This document shows positions 23,559 to 32,457 of a stretch of 64,000 nucleotides of DNA, piece after piece; the stretch's first letter is position 1; each line of letters opens with the position of its first letter. Below the pieces are notes generated by a model. The model made no database searches, had not been told where the DNA came from, and saw only the letters and a list, made by a program, of their open reading frames with translations. This stretch comes from an uncultured Collinsella sp. (GTDB taxonomy: Bacteria; Actinomycetota; Coriobacteriia; Coriobacteriales; Coriobacteriaceae): contig UQIW01000001.1 in assembly GCA_900541235.1 (NCBI GenBank), forward strand, positions 62,001 through 126,000. Reading direction: 5' to 3'. The position numbers and the translations under genes were made by a program.

Positions 23559-24863
23559 CTAATGCCGGGTGCGCGTCCTCACCAAACGTACCAATGTGAG
23601 CGCAAAGCCCACGGTAGCAACGGCCATCAGCACGTAGAATACCAAACGGAAGCCAAAGAGGAACACGTCCGGACGACCCGCCACATAGCTCGTGACCGAC
23701 TTGCCCATCGCCGCGCTCGTCTGTCCATACAGGATGCGCGACGCCGCCGTAATACCCAGCGCTATGCCCGCATAGCGCGCCAAGCTGCTCAAGCTGCCCG
23801 CAAAGCCAAGCGCCTCACGCGGAGCCGAACCCATATACAGCGAATTATTGGGACTCTGGAAGATCGACGTGCCGCACGACATAAACGCGACGCAGCACAC
23901 AATCATCAAGATGGAAGAGTGCTCGTCAAGCGTGCTCACCGCAAAGAGACCGCACACGTACACGCCCAGGCCAACGGCCGTGGGCGCTTCACAACCAACA
24001 CGGTCGGACACCGAGCCCGAAAGCGGGCCCACAAAGGCATTCACGACCGGCATCGCCAAAAACAACAGGCCGGAGATATCGGAGCTAAAGCCGTGGGCAT
24101 CCTGAAAGTAGAACGGCAGCACAAACTCGGAGGCACCGATACCCACGAACACGATAAGCATGCAAGCCAGGTTAATCGTGAAAGCCGAGCTCGCAAAGCA
24201 GCGACGCGCCGCCTCTGTCAACGGCATAGGGCGTTCGCCAGCCTCCGGCTTCACATGCGGCAGCGTATAGAGTCCCACGATAAACGAGATTACGCCAATG
24301 GGCAGATTGATAAGGAAGATGCTCTCCCAGGGAAAGCTCGCCACCAGCACGCCGCCGAGCACGGGGCCGCACATCATGCCAAGAGCCACAAAGGTCGCCA
24401 GAATGCCCATGGCACGGCCGCGCTCACGCGCCGGAAACGACTCGGTGATGATGCCCATATTGTTGGCCATCGCGGCGGCACAGCCAATGCCCTGCACGGA
24501 ACGCGCCAAGATAAGCACCTCGAGCGAAGCCGAAAGCCCGCAAAGCAACGAGCCACCCGTAAAGACGATTACACCAAGCTGGAACACATTCACCTTGCCG
24601 CGCACATCGCCCAAGCGGCCAAACGGCAGCATGGCGACGCACGTCGCGAGCAGATACACCGAGCTCACGAGCTGAATGCGGTCGAGACCCACCCCCAGCT
24701 CCTTTTGCATCACTGGGAGCGCCACCGTCACGATGCTCGCATCCAGACACGCCATAAAGGTCATGACGAGCACGGTGAACAGAATCGCCCATTTATTCTT
24801 ACCGTGGGTGTCGCCCTCTAGGGCAATGTGTTCGCGGCGCAGCTGCTCGGCAGTTTTCTCCAT
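23559..24863 (-). CDS. MFS transporter, DHA2-type drug/metabolite efflux
   Basis: A 434-residue protein with about 12 to 14 hydrophobic segments. ACLDASIVTVALPVMQKELG in TM1 is the DHA2 (QacA/EmrB-like) motif, LPFGRLGDVRGKVNVFQ is the MFS motif A, and ARSVQGIGCAAAMANNMGII and GPVLGGVL are motifs B and C. It would export drugs or metabolites in exchange for protons; the substrate is unknown. ATG 24863 follows AAAGG. It is separated from metY upstream by a terminator. Confidence 0.88.
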   Translation of the reverse strand: MEKTAEQLRREHIALEGDTHGKNKWAILFTVLVMTFMACLDASIVTVALPVMQKELGVGLDRIQLVSSVYLLATCVAMLPFGRLGDVRGKVNVFQLGVIVFTGGSLLCGLSASLEVLILARSVQGIGCAAAMANNMGIITESFPARERGRAMGILATFVALGMMCGPVLGGVLVASFPWESIFLINLPIGVISFIVGLYTLPHVKPEAGERPMPLTEAARRCFASSAFTINLACMLIVFVGIGASEFVLPFYFQDAHGFSSDISGLLFLAMPVVNAFVGPLSGSVSDRVGCEAPTAVGLGVYVCGLFAVSTLDEHSSILMIVCCVAFMSCGTSIFQSPNNSLYMGSAPREALGFAGSLSSLARYAGIALGITAASRILYGQTSAAMGKSVTSYVAGRPDVFLFGFRLVFYVLMAVATVGFALTLVRLVRTRTRH

Positions 24864-24888
24864 GTATATCCTTTCTATCGTGCAACGC

Positions 24889-24935
24889 AAAAACGGGACC
24901 CCAATCGCCTACAAACGGACACGATCGGGGTCCCG
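24889..24935 (-). terminator. Terminator of metY
   Basis: On the minus strand CGGGACCCCGATCG pairs with CGATTGGGGTCCCG and is followed by TTTTT, 70 bp after the gene stop. Confidence 0.85.
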
Positions 24936-25004
24936 CCTACGGAATCGGAACTATGAGGACGTCGTCAGCCGAAAAGCCGTCCCACGCCTCGCACGCACGC
25001 TAGC

Positions 25005-26288
25005 CTAGCACTGCTCGAGTGCCTGCTCAAGGTCGGCAATCAAATCGGCCGTATCCTCAAGGCCGCACGACAGGCGCACCATATCGGCGGAGATGCCGCA
25101 GGCGATGAGCTCCTCGTCGTTCATCTGGCGATGGGTGGCGTTTGCCGGGTGCAGGCAGCAGGTGCGGGCATCGGCCACGTGCGTGGCAATCTGGGCGAGC
25201 TTAAGACTCTTCATAAAGGTCTCGGCCGCCGCACGACCACCGGTAAAGCCAAAGCTCACGACGCCGCAGGTACCGTTGGGCATGTACTTCTGAGCCATGT
25301 CGTAGTACTTGTCGCCCTCTAGGCCCGGATAGCTCACGAAGCGCACTTTGGGGTGGCCCTGCAGGAACTTGGCGACCGCCAGACCGTTCTCGCAATGGCG
25401 CGGCATACGCACGTGCAGGCTCTCGAGCGAGCTGTTCAGGAAGAACGCCGCCTGCGGGTTCTGCATGGGGCCGAGGTCGCGCATGAGCTGCGCGGTAGCC
25501 TTGGTAATAAAGGCGCCCTCGCGGCCGAACTTCTCGGCATAGGTCACGCCGTGGTAGCTCTCGTCGGGCGTGGTGAGACCCGGGAACTTGTCCGCATGGG
25601 CCATCCAGTCAAACTGACCGTGATCAACGATCACGCCGCCCAGGTAGGCCGCGTGACCATCCATGTACTTGGTGGTGGAATGCGTGACGATGTCGGCGCC
25701 CCACTCAAAGGGACGGCACATCACGGGCGTCGGGAAGGTGTTGTCGACCATCAGCGGCACGCCGTGGTCGTGCGCGGCCTTGGCAAAGCGCTCAATATCG
25801 AGCACGGCAAGCGCGGGGTTAGCGATGGTCTCGCCAAAGACGAGCTTGGTGTTGGGCTGGAAAGCGGCCTCCAGCTCCTCATCGGTGCAGTCGGGTGCGA
25901 CGAACGTGCAGGTCAGGCCCATGCGGCCCATAGTGTGAGCCAGCAGGTTGTAGGTGCCGCCGTAGATGGCAGAGCACGCAACCACGTGATCACCGGCACC
26001 GGCGACGTTAAAGATGGCGAGGAAGTTCGCAGCCATGCCCGAGCTCGTGAGCATCGCAGCGGTGCCGCCCTCCATCTCGCAGATCTTGGCAGCAACCAGA
26101 TCGCACGTGGGGTTCTGCAGGCGGCTGTAGAAGTAACCGGACTCCTCCAGGTCAAACAGCTTGCCCATATGCTCGGACGTATCATACTTCCACGTGGTGG
26201 ACTGGTAGATAGGCACCTGGCGCGGCTCCGCGTCACCCGGGCGGTAGCCGCCCTGAACACATGTGGTACCGATAGTCTGCTCGCTCAT
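25005..26288 (-). CDS. metY: O-acetylhomoserine sulfhydrylase-like PLP enzyme (Cys/Met metabolism)
   Basis: A 427-residue Cys/Met-metabolism PLP enzyme: YFYSRLQNPT, AMLTSSGMAA, GGTYNLLAHT, VDNTFPTPVMCRPFEWGAD and the Schiff-base Lys in HSTTKYMDGHA, then CGLEDTADLIADLEQAL at the end. The length and TSSGMAA-type motif fit O-acetylhomoserine aminocarboxypropyltransferase, which makes homocysteine from sulfide; methionine gamma-lyase is an alternative. ATG 26288 follows AGGGAG. Confidence 0.88.
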   Translation of the reverse strand: MSEQTIGTTCVQGGYRPGDAEPRQVPIYQSTTWKYDTSEHMGKLFDLEESGYFYSRLQNPTCDLVAAKICEMEGGTAAMLTSSGMAANFLAIFNVAGAGDHVVACSAIYGGTYNLLAHTMGRMGLTCTFVAPDCTDEELEAAFQPNTKLVFGETIANPALAVLDIERFAKAAHDHGVPLMVDNTFPTPVMCRPFEWGADIVTHSTTKYMDGHAAYLGGVIVDHGQFDWMAHADKFPGLTTPDESYHGVTYAEKFGREGAFITKATAQLMRDLGPMQNPQAAFFLNSSLESLHVRMPRHCENGLAVAKFLQGHPKVRFVSYPGLEGDKYYDMAQKYMPNGTCGVVSFGFTGGRAAAETFMKSLKLAQIATHVADARTCCLHPANATHRQMNDEELIACGISADMVRLSCGLEDTADLIADLEQALEQC

Positions 26289-26518
26289 ATCTTGCTCCCT
26301 TGCCTGGGTTTTAGTTTTATTCGGTTCACGATACCGCTACCCTGCACCCCTCTCAACCCATCCCAAAGGTAGGTTATGGGACTAATTAATCAAGGGTTTT
26401 ATCTCAAGCCTTGGGCATTTGCTCGATAGATAAAAATGAGGCATACATGAAGCTCTCGATGATTACATGCACCGTCACGGGTACCATAGGCGAGTACACC
26501 GTAACCAAGGAGACAACG

Positions 26519-26965
26519 ATGAAGCAAATCGATACGGCCCAGCTCGACATCAACGCCTGTCAGGCTCAGGCTGCCGAATACCACGCCCGCGGCTTTAACT
26601 GCGCCCAGGCCGTCGCCTGCACCCTCGCGCCTGCCGTCGGACTCGACCCCCAGATCGCCTTTACCCTCACAGAGGGCTTTGGTGCCGGCATGGGCGGCAT
26701 GACCGAAACCTGCGGCGCCATCTCGGGCGCCGTGGCCATCATGGGCTTCGTGATGAGCGACGGCATGGAAAACCCCAAGACCAAGGGCCAGACCTACAAG
26801 CTGTCGCGCGAAATCGCCAAGCGTTTTGGCGAGAAGAACACGACGACCGTCTGCGGCACGCTCAAGGGCATCGGATCGGACAAGGGTCCGCTTCGCAGCT
26901 GCCCCGGCTGCATCGACGATGCCGTCGAAATCGCCTGTGATGTACTAAAGCAGCTCGCCGAGTAA
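26519..26965 (+). CDS. C_GCAxxG_C_C family redox-like protein
   Basis: A 148-residue protein of the C_GCAxxG_C_C family: HARGFNCAQAVACTLAP, GGMTETCGAISGAVAIMGF and RSCPGCIDDAVEIACDVLK show the ordered cysteines that name the family. They are thought to bind a metal or form a redox centre; no reaction is established. ATG 26519 follows AAGGAG; open frame exists upstream to 26411 without a ribosome site. It is divergent from metY and convergent with yigZ. Confidence 0.88.
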   Translation: MKQIDTAQLDINACQAQAAEYHARGFNCAQAVACTLAPAVGLDPQIAFTLTEGFGAGMGGMTETCGAISGAVAIMGFVMSDGMENPKTKGQTYKLSREIAKRFGEKNTTTVCGTLKGIGSDKGPLRSCPGCIDDAVEIACDVLKQLAE

Positions 26966-26976
26966 ACGGCAGCACA

Positions 26977-27029
26977 GAAAAACGACGGCCGGCGCGCTTG
27001 GGATCCATCCAAAAGCACGCCGGCCGTCG
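26977..27029 (-). terminator. Terminator of yigZ (hairpin shared by both strands)
   Basis: CGACGGCCGGCG(C/T)GCTT pairs over 17 bases with one G-U/mismatch, and the minus strand continues TTTTTC. On the plus strand no T-tract follows. Confidence 0.8.
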
Positions 27030-27032
27030 CCG

Positions 27033-27671
27033 TTAGAACTCGGCAAATACGGGAGCACCGACCTCGATCTCCTCGCGCCCCGCCATAAGCTCGCGCATCC
27101 TGGCGCAAAAAGACTCCTGCTCCCCCGCCTTAAACACCAAGTGAAGTGTCACGGCATCCGCGTAATCGGTATCCGAAACCTTGGCACCCGAATCCTGCGC
27201 CAAGCGAAGCACCTGCTCATACTGCGGATAGGCCACATGCACGTCAACAGGCACGACGCTCGTCATCTCGACGATCTGCCCGGCCTCCCGAGCCGCGGCC
27301 ACCGCCGCTTGCGTCGCCGCGGTATAGGCGCGTACCAAGCCACCAGGCCCCAACAGCGTGCCACCAAAATAGCGCGTCACTACGCAGCAAACATTTTTGA
27401 GCCCCGCGCCGCGCAACACCTCGAGCGTCGGCATACCGCTCGTGCGGCTCGGCTCACCGTCATCGCTTTGACGCTCGCGTCCATCGACCAAAATCCACGC
27501 GGGAACATTGTGTCGAGCGTCGTAATGACGTTTGCGAACGGTCTCGATAAAGGCATTCGCCTCATCCTCGGACTCAATATGGACCAGCTGGGCAATAAAC
27601 CGGCTCTTGCGGTCCACAAATTCGCCCGAAACCTCAATATTCGATTGCAGAGTAAAATAGCTGTCCAACAA
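27033..27671 (-). CDS. yigZ: YigZ/IMPACT family protein
   Basis: A 212-residue protein: FVDRKSRFIAQLVHIESEDE, the family motif DGEPSRTSGMPTLEVLRG (DGEPSGTAG in most members, here R for G) and VVTRYFGGTLLGPGGLVRAY, then a ferredoxin-like C-terminal domain. The biochemical role is unproven; members bind nucleic acid or are called IMPACT-type translation regulators. The start is TTG at 27671 with GAGGGG five bases upstream; no in-frame ATG lies before the conserved domain. It lies directly upstream of nothing co-oriented except rnpB, from which it is separated by about 80 bp. Confidence 0.87.
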   Translation of the reverse strand: MLDSYFTLQSNIEVSGEFVDRKSRFIAQLVHIESEDEANAFIETVRKRHYDARHNVPAWILVDGRERQSDDGEPSRTSGMPTLEVLRGAGLKNVCCVVTRYFGGTLLGPGGLVRAYTAATQAAVAAAREAGQIVEMTSVVPVDVHVAYPQYEQVLRLAQDSGAKVSDTDYADAVTLHLVFKAGEQESFCARMRELMAGREEIEVGAPVFAEF

Positions 27672-27753
27672 AGCCCCTCAACAACAAGCAAAGCAACAAA
27701 CAGCCTCAATAATACGGCAAAGGCCGTACCGATTGTCAGGGTAACAAAAATGC

Positions 27754-28112
27754 CAAGTGGGCCTATAAGCCGGGTTCTGTCGTGAACGGTCATTTATCTT
27801 GTCTGCACGTTACCGTGCAGTTCCACGCACGCTACCCGAACGCGGACCGGGCCGGCCCATAGCGTTCCTATTCGCGCTTGCTCCGGATGGGGCTTGCCAA
27901 GCCGCCGTGTTACCACGACGCTGGTGGTCTCTTACACCACCGTTTCAGCTTTTCCCTTTACGCCTTGCGGCGCAGGTGGGAGTCTTCTTTTCTGCGGCGC
28001 TTTCCGTCGGATCACTCCGCCCGGCCGTTAGCCGGCATCCCGCCCTCTGGAGCCCGGACTTTCCTCACGCGTGCTGCAAGCAGCACATCGCGCGACCGTC
28101 TGGCCCACTCAG
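27754..28112 (-). ncRNA. rnpB: RNase P RNA (bacterial type A)
   Basis: The minus strand carries the universal segments GAGGAAAGTCCGGGCTCC near the 5' end and ACAGAACCCGGCTTATAG at the 3' end. P1 forms from GAGTGGGCC (5') and GGCCCACTT (3'). It is the catalytic RNA that trims tRNA 5' leaders. Ends are set from P1 and may be off by a few bases. A -10-like TACACT is at about 28128-28123. Confidence 0.95.
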
Positions 28113-28376
28113 CAGTGCAAGAGTGTAACACACCGTTGCCGCAGGCAATGGCACAACGCAAACGCTCGACACGATAAACCAAGAACCGCCATGCGCTACA
28201 ATGGTCCTGGCGATGGGCAACGTCGTCAGTCGAGACGCGACCGCGCTCCACACCCCTCCGTCTACTCGGTGTGTTCCCGCCTCCTCCCCGAGGCGGGATG
28301 TCGGCATTTTTCATGCACTGACAACCCAATAGCCTGTGGACAGCCCGGGCAGCATCGCGCACCTCAGCAGCAAATG
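28113..28376. other. Intergenic region between rnpB and rpsA
   Basis: No protein gene is supported. On the plus strand TACAAT at 28197-28202 could be a -10 box, and a perfect CCCGCCTC/GAGGCGGG hairpin at 28277-28298, with TTTTT nine bases later, could end a ~100-nt transcript. This would be a small RNA of unknown kind; the promoter lacks a good -35. The minus strand holds the rnpB promoter. Confidence 0.3.
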
Positions 28377-28412
28377 AAAAAAAGGGACCCGTCCATTGCG
28401 GACGGATCCCTT
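28377..28412 (-). terminator. Terminator of rpsA
   Basis: AAGGGATCCGTCC/GGACGGGTCCCTT is a 13-bp stem on the minus strand with a 5-nt loop and a following TTTTTT. Confidence 0.88.
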
Positions 28413-28436
28413 AAAACAAGTGATCGTCAAACCGAT

Positions 28437-29603
28437 TTACTCGGCGTCGGTCTCCTCGTCCTTCTTCTCGGAAGGCAGCGGGGTAACCTCGATCTCGACG
28501 CCCAGAGTCTCAGCAGCGGACTTCATGGACAGGGAGATACGACGACGGTCGAGGTCGATCTCCATGACCTTGACCTGAACCTTGTCGCCCACGTGGGTGA
28601 CCTGAGAAGGCTGATCGACGTGCTTGTTGGCCATCTCGGAGATGTGCACCAGGCCCTCGATGCCCTCGCCCAGATCGACGAAAGCGCCGAACGGGACAAG
28701 CTTGGTCACAGTGCCCTCGACGATAGCGCCGACGGGGTACTTCTTGACCAGTGCGCGCCACGGATCCTCGGTGGTCTGCTTGAGACCCAGGGAGATGCGC
28801 TCGCGGTTGAGATCGACGTCGAGAACCTCGACCTCGACCTCCTGGCCGACCTTGACAACCTCGGAAGGATGGTTGACGTGGTTCCAGGAGAGCTCGGAAA
28901 TGTGGATGAGGCCGTCGATACCACCGAGGTCGACGAAGGCGCCGAAGTCGACGATGGAGGAAACGGTGCCCTGGAGACGCATGCCAGACTTGAGCTTGGA
29001 CAGGATCTCGGAGCGCTCGGCCTTACGGGACTCCTCGAGCACGACGCGACGGGAGAGGACGACGTTGTTGCGGTTGCGGTCCATCTCGATGACGCGGGCC
29101 TCGATGCGGGTGCCCATGTAGGAGGTGAGGTCCTTGACGCGACGGAGGTCGACGAGGGAGGCGGGCAGGAAGCCACGCAGGCCGATGTCGAGGATCAGGC
29201 CGCCCTTGACAACCTCGATAACCTCGCCCTCGACGTTCTCGCCGGAGTTGAACTTCTCCTCGATGCGGTTCCAAGCACGCTCGTACTCGGCACGCTTCTT
29301 GGACAGGACCAGACGACCGTCCTTGTCCTCCTTCTGGAGTACCAGAGCCTCGATGGGATCACCGAGTGCAACGATGTCTGCAGGGTTAGCGTCCTTGCGG
29401 ATGGACAGCTCGCGGACCGGGATAACGCCCTCGGACTTGAATCCGATGTCAACGAGCACCTCGTCATGCTCGATCTTAACGACAGTGCCGTTAACGAGAT
29501 CGCCCTCATCAAAGTCGGTAATCGTACCGTCGATGAGGTTGTTCATCTCCTCCTCGTTGACATCGTCAAGAGAGAAAATGGACGAGTTCTGAATCTCACT
29601 CAA
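28437..29603 (-). CDS. rpsA: 30S ribosomal protein S1
   Basis: A 388-residue protein with four S1 RNA-binding repeats at about residues 35-105, 120-190, 205-275 and 290-360 (VNGTVVKIEHDEVLVDIGFK, GEVIEVVKGGLILDIGLRG, GTVSSIVDFGAFVDLGGIDG, GTVTKLVPFGAFVDLGEGIEG). Four repeats are usual for actinobacterial S1, against six in E. coli. It binds mRNA for initiation. The start is TTG 29603 (TTG-AGT-GAG) with AAAGGGG upstream, an unusual start for an essential ribosomal gene. An acidic tail ends it. Confidence 0.95.
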   Translation of the reverse strand: MSEIQNSSIFSLDDVNEEEMNNLIDGTITDFDEGDLVNGTVVKIEHDEVLVDIGFKSEGVIPVRELSIRKDANPADIVALGDPIEALVLQKEDKDGRLVLSKKRAEYERAWNRIEEKFNSGENVEGEVIEVVKGGLILDIGLRGFLPASLVDLRRVKDLTSYMGTRIEARVIEMDRNRNNVVLSRRVVLEESRKAERSEILSKLKSGMRLQGTVSSIVDFGAFVDLGGIDGLIHISELSWNHVNHPSEVVKVGQEVEVEVLDVDLNRERISLGLKQTTEDPWRALVKKYPVGAIVEGTVTKLVPFGAFVDLGEGIEGLVHISEMANKHVDQPSQVTHVGDKVQVKVMEIDLDRRRISLSMKSAAETLGVEIEVTPLPSEKKDEETDAE

Positions 29604-29918
29604 AGGTGGACCCCTTTCGAACTACGGGGCCCCGATTGCTAGGACCTACAGAAGGGTGCGACAAGCACACAACGTTTAGGAACACTCGGGAGCCGACAGA
29701 TACTAATGTGACGCTTATGCAATCACGTTCGTATAGGTTACGGGGAAATGAGTTCGATTTCAAGCGTGAACTGCGATTTTTTACTCGTGTGGAGACTTTT
29801 TCGTAATCTTATGAACACACGTCTCCGCAACTTGACGATAACCAGCCAGGCATTCGGCTTTGGGGTAAAGTATCCGGAGCCAACGATTCTAGATCGATTT
29901 TTCGAGAAAGGTGCCCGC
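29604..29918. other. Divergent promoter region between rpsA and a HAD hydrolase
   Basis: This 315-bp region contains open frame on the plus strand from 29748, but its composition is unlike the coding part and it has no ribosome site, so I treat it as non-coding. It should hold the rpsA promoter (minus) and the hydrolase promoter (plus, a TTGACG is at 29834-29839). No clear hairpin or known leader was seen. Confidence 0.4.
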
Positions 29919-30677
29919 GTGCTCAAAGCAGTCGTTTTCGATATGGACGAAACGCTTCTCAGCATCAACCTCAACGCGTTCATCCTTCGCTATTTTAAGG
30001 ATGTCTCTTCGATGCTCGCGGATATCGGGCGCCGCAGCCGCGGTGGCACGATGGCGCGCCTCGGCACCATCCTGGTCGACCTCAACGCCAATCGCCGCAG
30101 CGGCACGGACAACCGCACCAATCTTGAGTTTTACCAAGAAGAGGTCGAGCGCCGATGCGGGATCTGCCTCTCCGATCCCCTCATCTACGAGGCGTTTACC
30201 TACTATGACCGCGAAGTTCTTCCGTACAAGAACGACGATATCATTAACGCCCACGCCATGCCGGGCGCACACGCCGCGCTCCAGGCCGTACAGGACGCAG
30301 GGCTGCGCTGCGCGCTCTTTACCAACCCCAGCTTTCCCCAGGGGGCCATCGAGTGCCGCATGGGTTGGGGCGACCTGGCCGACGCCCCCTTTGAACTCGT
30401 GACGCACATGGGAAACGCCACCCGCTGCAAGCCCGATGCCACCTACTATCTAGAGCAGCTTCAGGTGATGGGGCTCGAGCCACACGAGGTCCTTATGGTG
30501 GGCAACGATCCCAAGCGCGACTTCCCCAGTCCCGCCTGCGGCATTCAAACTGCCTATGTTGGCCAGGGAAAACCCGGCCGAGCCACCTGGCGCGGAACCA
30601 TGGAAGACTTCGCCCGCGACTTTAACGCCGTAATCGAAGCCTTCTACGAACACCAAGTAGCCGACGAACTGTCGTAG
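29919..30677 (+). CDS. HAD-superfamily hydrolase
   Basis: A 252-residue protein. Motif I VVFDMDETLLS supplies the nucleophile and acid Asp pair, motif II is ALFTNPS, motif III the Lys in RCKPDATYY, and motif IV VGNDPKRDF. The helical cap inserted after motif I has about 110 residues. It is a phosphatase of unknown substrate. GTG 29919 (AAAGG upstream) starts exactly before motif I; the longer frame from 29748 adds an unlikely 57 residues. Convergent with the cysteine desulfidase gene, across a palindrome-rich gap. Confidence 0.87.
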   Translation: MLKAVVFDMDETLLSINLNAFILRYFKDVSSMLADIGRRSRGGTMARLGTILVDLNANRRSGTDNRTNLEFYQEEVERRCGICLSDPLIYEAFTYYDREVLPYKNDDIINAHAMPGAHAALQAVQDAGLRCALFTNPSFPQGAIECRMGWGDLADAPFELVTHMGNATRCKPDATYYLEQLQVMGLEPHEVLMVGNDPKRDFPSPACGIQTAYVGQGKPGRATWRGTMEDFARDFNAVIEAFYEHQVADELS

Positions 30678-30727
30678 GACCCCTCGCTCCAAACCAAATA
30701 TCGCCGCAGGTTGAGCACAAGTCAGCG

Positions 30728-30866
30728 AAAATGCCCCTAAGCGAGCAATGTGCCTTGAAAGAGGAGGGCATAGGCCTTCTGGCCATGCCCGACGATTGAA
30801 AGGCAGATTGCCGCTTAGGGGCATTTGCAGCGTCGACTGGTTACGCGGTTTGGTAAAACCGCGTAA
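30728..30866. repeat. Inverted repeats in the gap between convergent genes
   Basis: AAATGCCCCTAAGCG at 30728-30742 (extended by AGCAAT) is mirrored at 30807-30826, about 20 bp with one bulge. Inside lies GGGCAT-A-GGCC-TTCT-GGCC-ATGCCC. A second hairpin, GTTACGCGGTTT/AAACCGCGTAAC, lies at about 30840-30867 and reaches the desulfidase stop. They may act as a bidirectional terminator. Confidence 0.6.
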
Positions 30867-32186
30867 CTAGCACACCTGGGTTTTGCCGATCATGATGTTG
30901 AGGATCTCGATGTCGGTGTCCTTCATGCCCACGCGGCCTACGTAGCCCATACTGGCGATTGTTTGCTCAACGGTATCTTGGATCAGGCCCTCGCCGGCGC
31001 GGAAGCCGCGACCCTGCATGGCCATATCATGGCCCAGAATCGCCGCATCGACGGCAGCCGAGATCTTGGCGGCACAGCTCGCCTTGGCGCCGTCGCACAC
31101 GATGCCGCCCACGTTACCGAGCGTGTTCGAGACGGTCGCGCCAATCTGTTCGCGCGTGCCACCGCACAGCCAGGTAATCGCAGCGCCGGCGCCGCACGCA
31201 GCGCAAATAGCACCGCAAAACGCCGAAAGCGCACCAATATAGCTCTTGATATGCACGGCGATAAGATCGGACAGCATCACGGCGCGCACCAGGCGCTCGT
31301 GGTCGCAACGCAGGTACTCGGCATACTCCATGACGGGCAATGCGCAGGTAATGCCCTGATTGCCCGAGCCGCACACAATGGCGACCGGCAGCGCGCAACC
31401 GTTCATGCGGGCGTCGGACCCGGCGGCCGCACGGGCACGGGCGCGGCAGGCGACGTCATCGGCACGAGCACCCAGCAGCGTACGGCCCACCTCGGCGCCC
31501 CAAGCGTGCGCGAGACCCTCGGCACTGATCGCGCCATTCAGCTCAATCTGACGCTCAACGGCAGCGCGGGCGTCCTCAATGTCACCGTCCTCGATAAAGT
31601 CGATGATGGTCTCGATCGACATGGGCGTGTCGGCGTTATCTGCCGCACGCTCGGCCACCACGCGCTCGGCGCAGGCGGCGCACTCCCCCGCCGACTTACC
31701 GCATACCGGAATACCGTCGAGCGTATGGCACGTGACATTAGTGTGGTGATCGGTAATCTCGACGACCGCGGTATGGCCCCCGGCCGTCGCAGTCACCTTG
31801 ATGTAGAGGTTGGGCACACCCTCGACAAGCGACACATCGCAGTAGTCCGCATCGGCAAGCAGCTCGGCCACGCGGGCGCGGTCCGCGTCATCGACGCTCT
31901 CGAGCACCTCGAGCGCGCTCTTGGCGTCGCCGCCCACGGCACCCAGCACGGCCGCGGCTTCAATACCATGCATTCCGCCCGAGTTGGGCACGGTCACGCT
32001 CTTGACGTTCTTGATGATGTTGCCCGAGCAGGCAACATCCATATGATCGGGCTCGCAACCGAGCGTCTGGCTCGCCAGCGCCGCTGCATAGGCAACGGCA
32101 ATGGGCTCGGTGCAGCCGAGTGCACAGACAAGTTCGCGGTTCAAAACATCGCAAAACGCGGCATCACGGATGGAATCGGTAGGCAT
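30867..32186 (-). CDS. L-cysteine desulfidase family protein (CyuA/YhaM, UPF0597)
   Basis: A 439-residue protein of the YhaM/CyuA family: LGCTEPIAVAYAAALA near residue 24, CSGNIIKNVKSVTVPNSGGM, then NGCALPVAIVCGSGNQGI and GNVGGIVCDGAKASCAAK. The cysteines in these motifs match the serine dehydratase-like [4Fe-4S] site. The enzyme degrades L-cysteine to sulfide, pyruvate and ammonia, so in this genome it could feed sulfide (and by analogy selenide) to the sulfur and selenium genes; that link is inference. ATG 32186 follows AGGAG. It is divergent from rpiB. Confidence 0.88.
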   Translation of the reverse strand: MPTDSIRDAAFCDVLNRELVCALGCTEPIAVAYAAALASQTLGCEPDHMDVACSGNIIKNVKSVTVPNSGGMHGIEAAAVLGAVGGDAKSALEVLESVDDADRARVAELLADADYCDVSLVEGVPNLYIKVTATAGGHTAVVEITDHHTNVTCHTLDGIPVCGKSAGECAACAERVVAERAADNADTPMSIETIIDFIEDGDIEDARAAVERQIELNGAISAEGLAHAWGAEVGRTLLGARADDVACRARARAAAGSDARMNGCALPVAIVCGSGNQGITCALPVMEYAEYLRCDHERLVRAVMLSDLIAVHIKSYIGALSAFCGAICAACGAGAAITWLCGGTREQIGATVSNTLGNVGGIVCDGAKASCAAKISAAVDAAILGHDMAMQGRGFRAGEGLIQDTVEQTIASMGYVGRVGMKDTDIEILNIMIGKTQVC

Positions 32187-32457
32187 AGGTATCTCCTGCT
32201 TGCATAACGGGCTGGGCTCTCAAAAAAGTTAGCTCCTTTATTTGATAACAATGCATCAAAAACCGCAACCATGGTTCCGGCAGACGGCGCTCAAGCGCAA
32301 ACTGACGACATTCATTCACGAGAAGCCAGTCTTGTTGCCTGCTAAAGCGTTTGACCAAAAAACGCTCGAGCGTTTACGCAAAAGTCGCGCTATCATGCAG
32401 TCGAACGCGGTAAACACCTTTAGCATTTGCGCCGCACAGACCAGAGAGGAACCATCC
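32187..32457. promoter_or_regulatory. Divergent region with palindromes between the desulfidase and rpiB
   Basis: AAACGCTCGAGCGTTT at 32360-32375 is a perfect 16-bp palindrome about 85 bp before rpiB. TTTGAT/ATCAAA arms flank 8 bp at about 32240-32259 near the desulfidase promoter. Both are operator candidates; no regulator gene is adjacent. Confidence 0.4.

Noticed and set aside
28113..28376. T-box, 4.5S RNA or 6S RNA in the rnpB-rpsA gap
   Set aside because: None of the conserved core sequences (T-box AGGGTGG-ACCGCG, SRP GGAAGCAGCC, 6S closing stem) was found.
28071..29642. 523-codon plus-strand open frame over rpsA
   Set aside because: Antisense shadow; its Leu/Asp/Val repeats are the complement of S1 repeats.
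32164..32358. 64-codon minus-strand ORF upstream of the cysteine desulfidase
   Set aside because: Overlaps its start and the promoter region; no ribosome site or conserved pattern seen.
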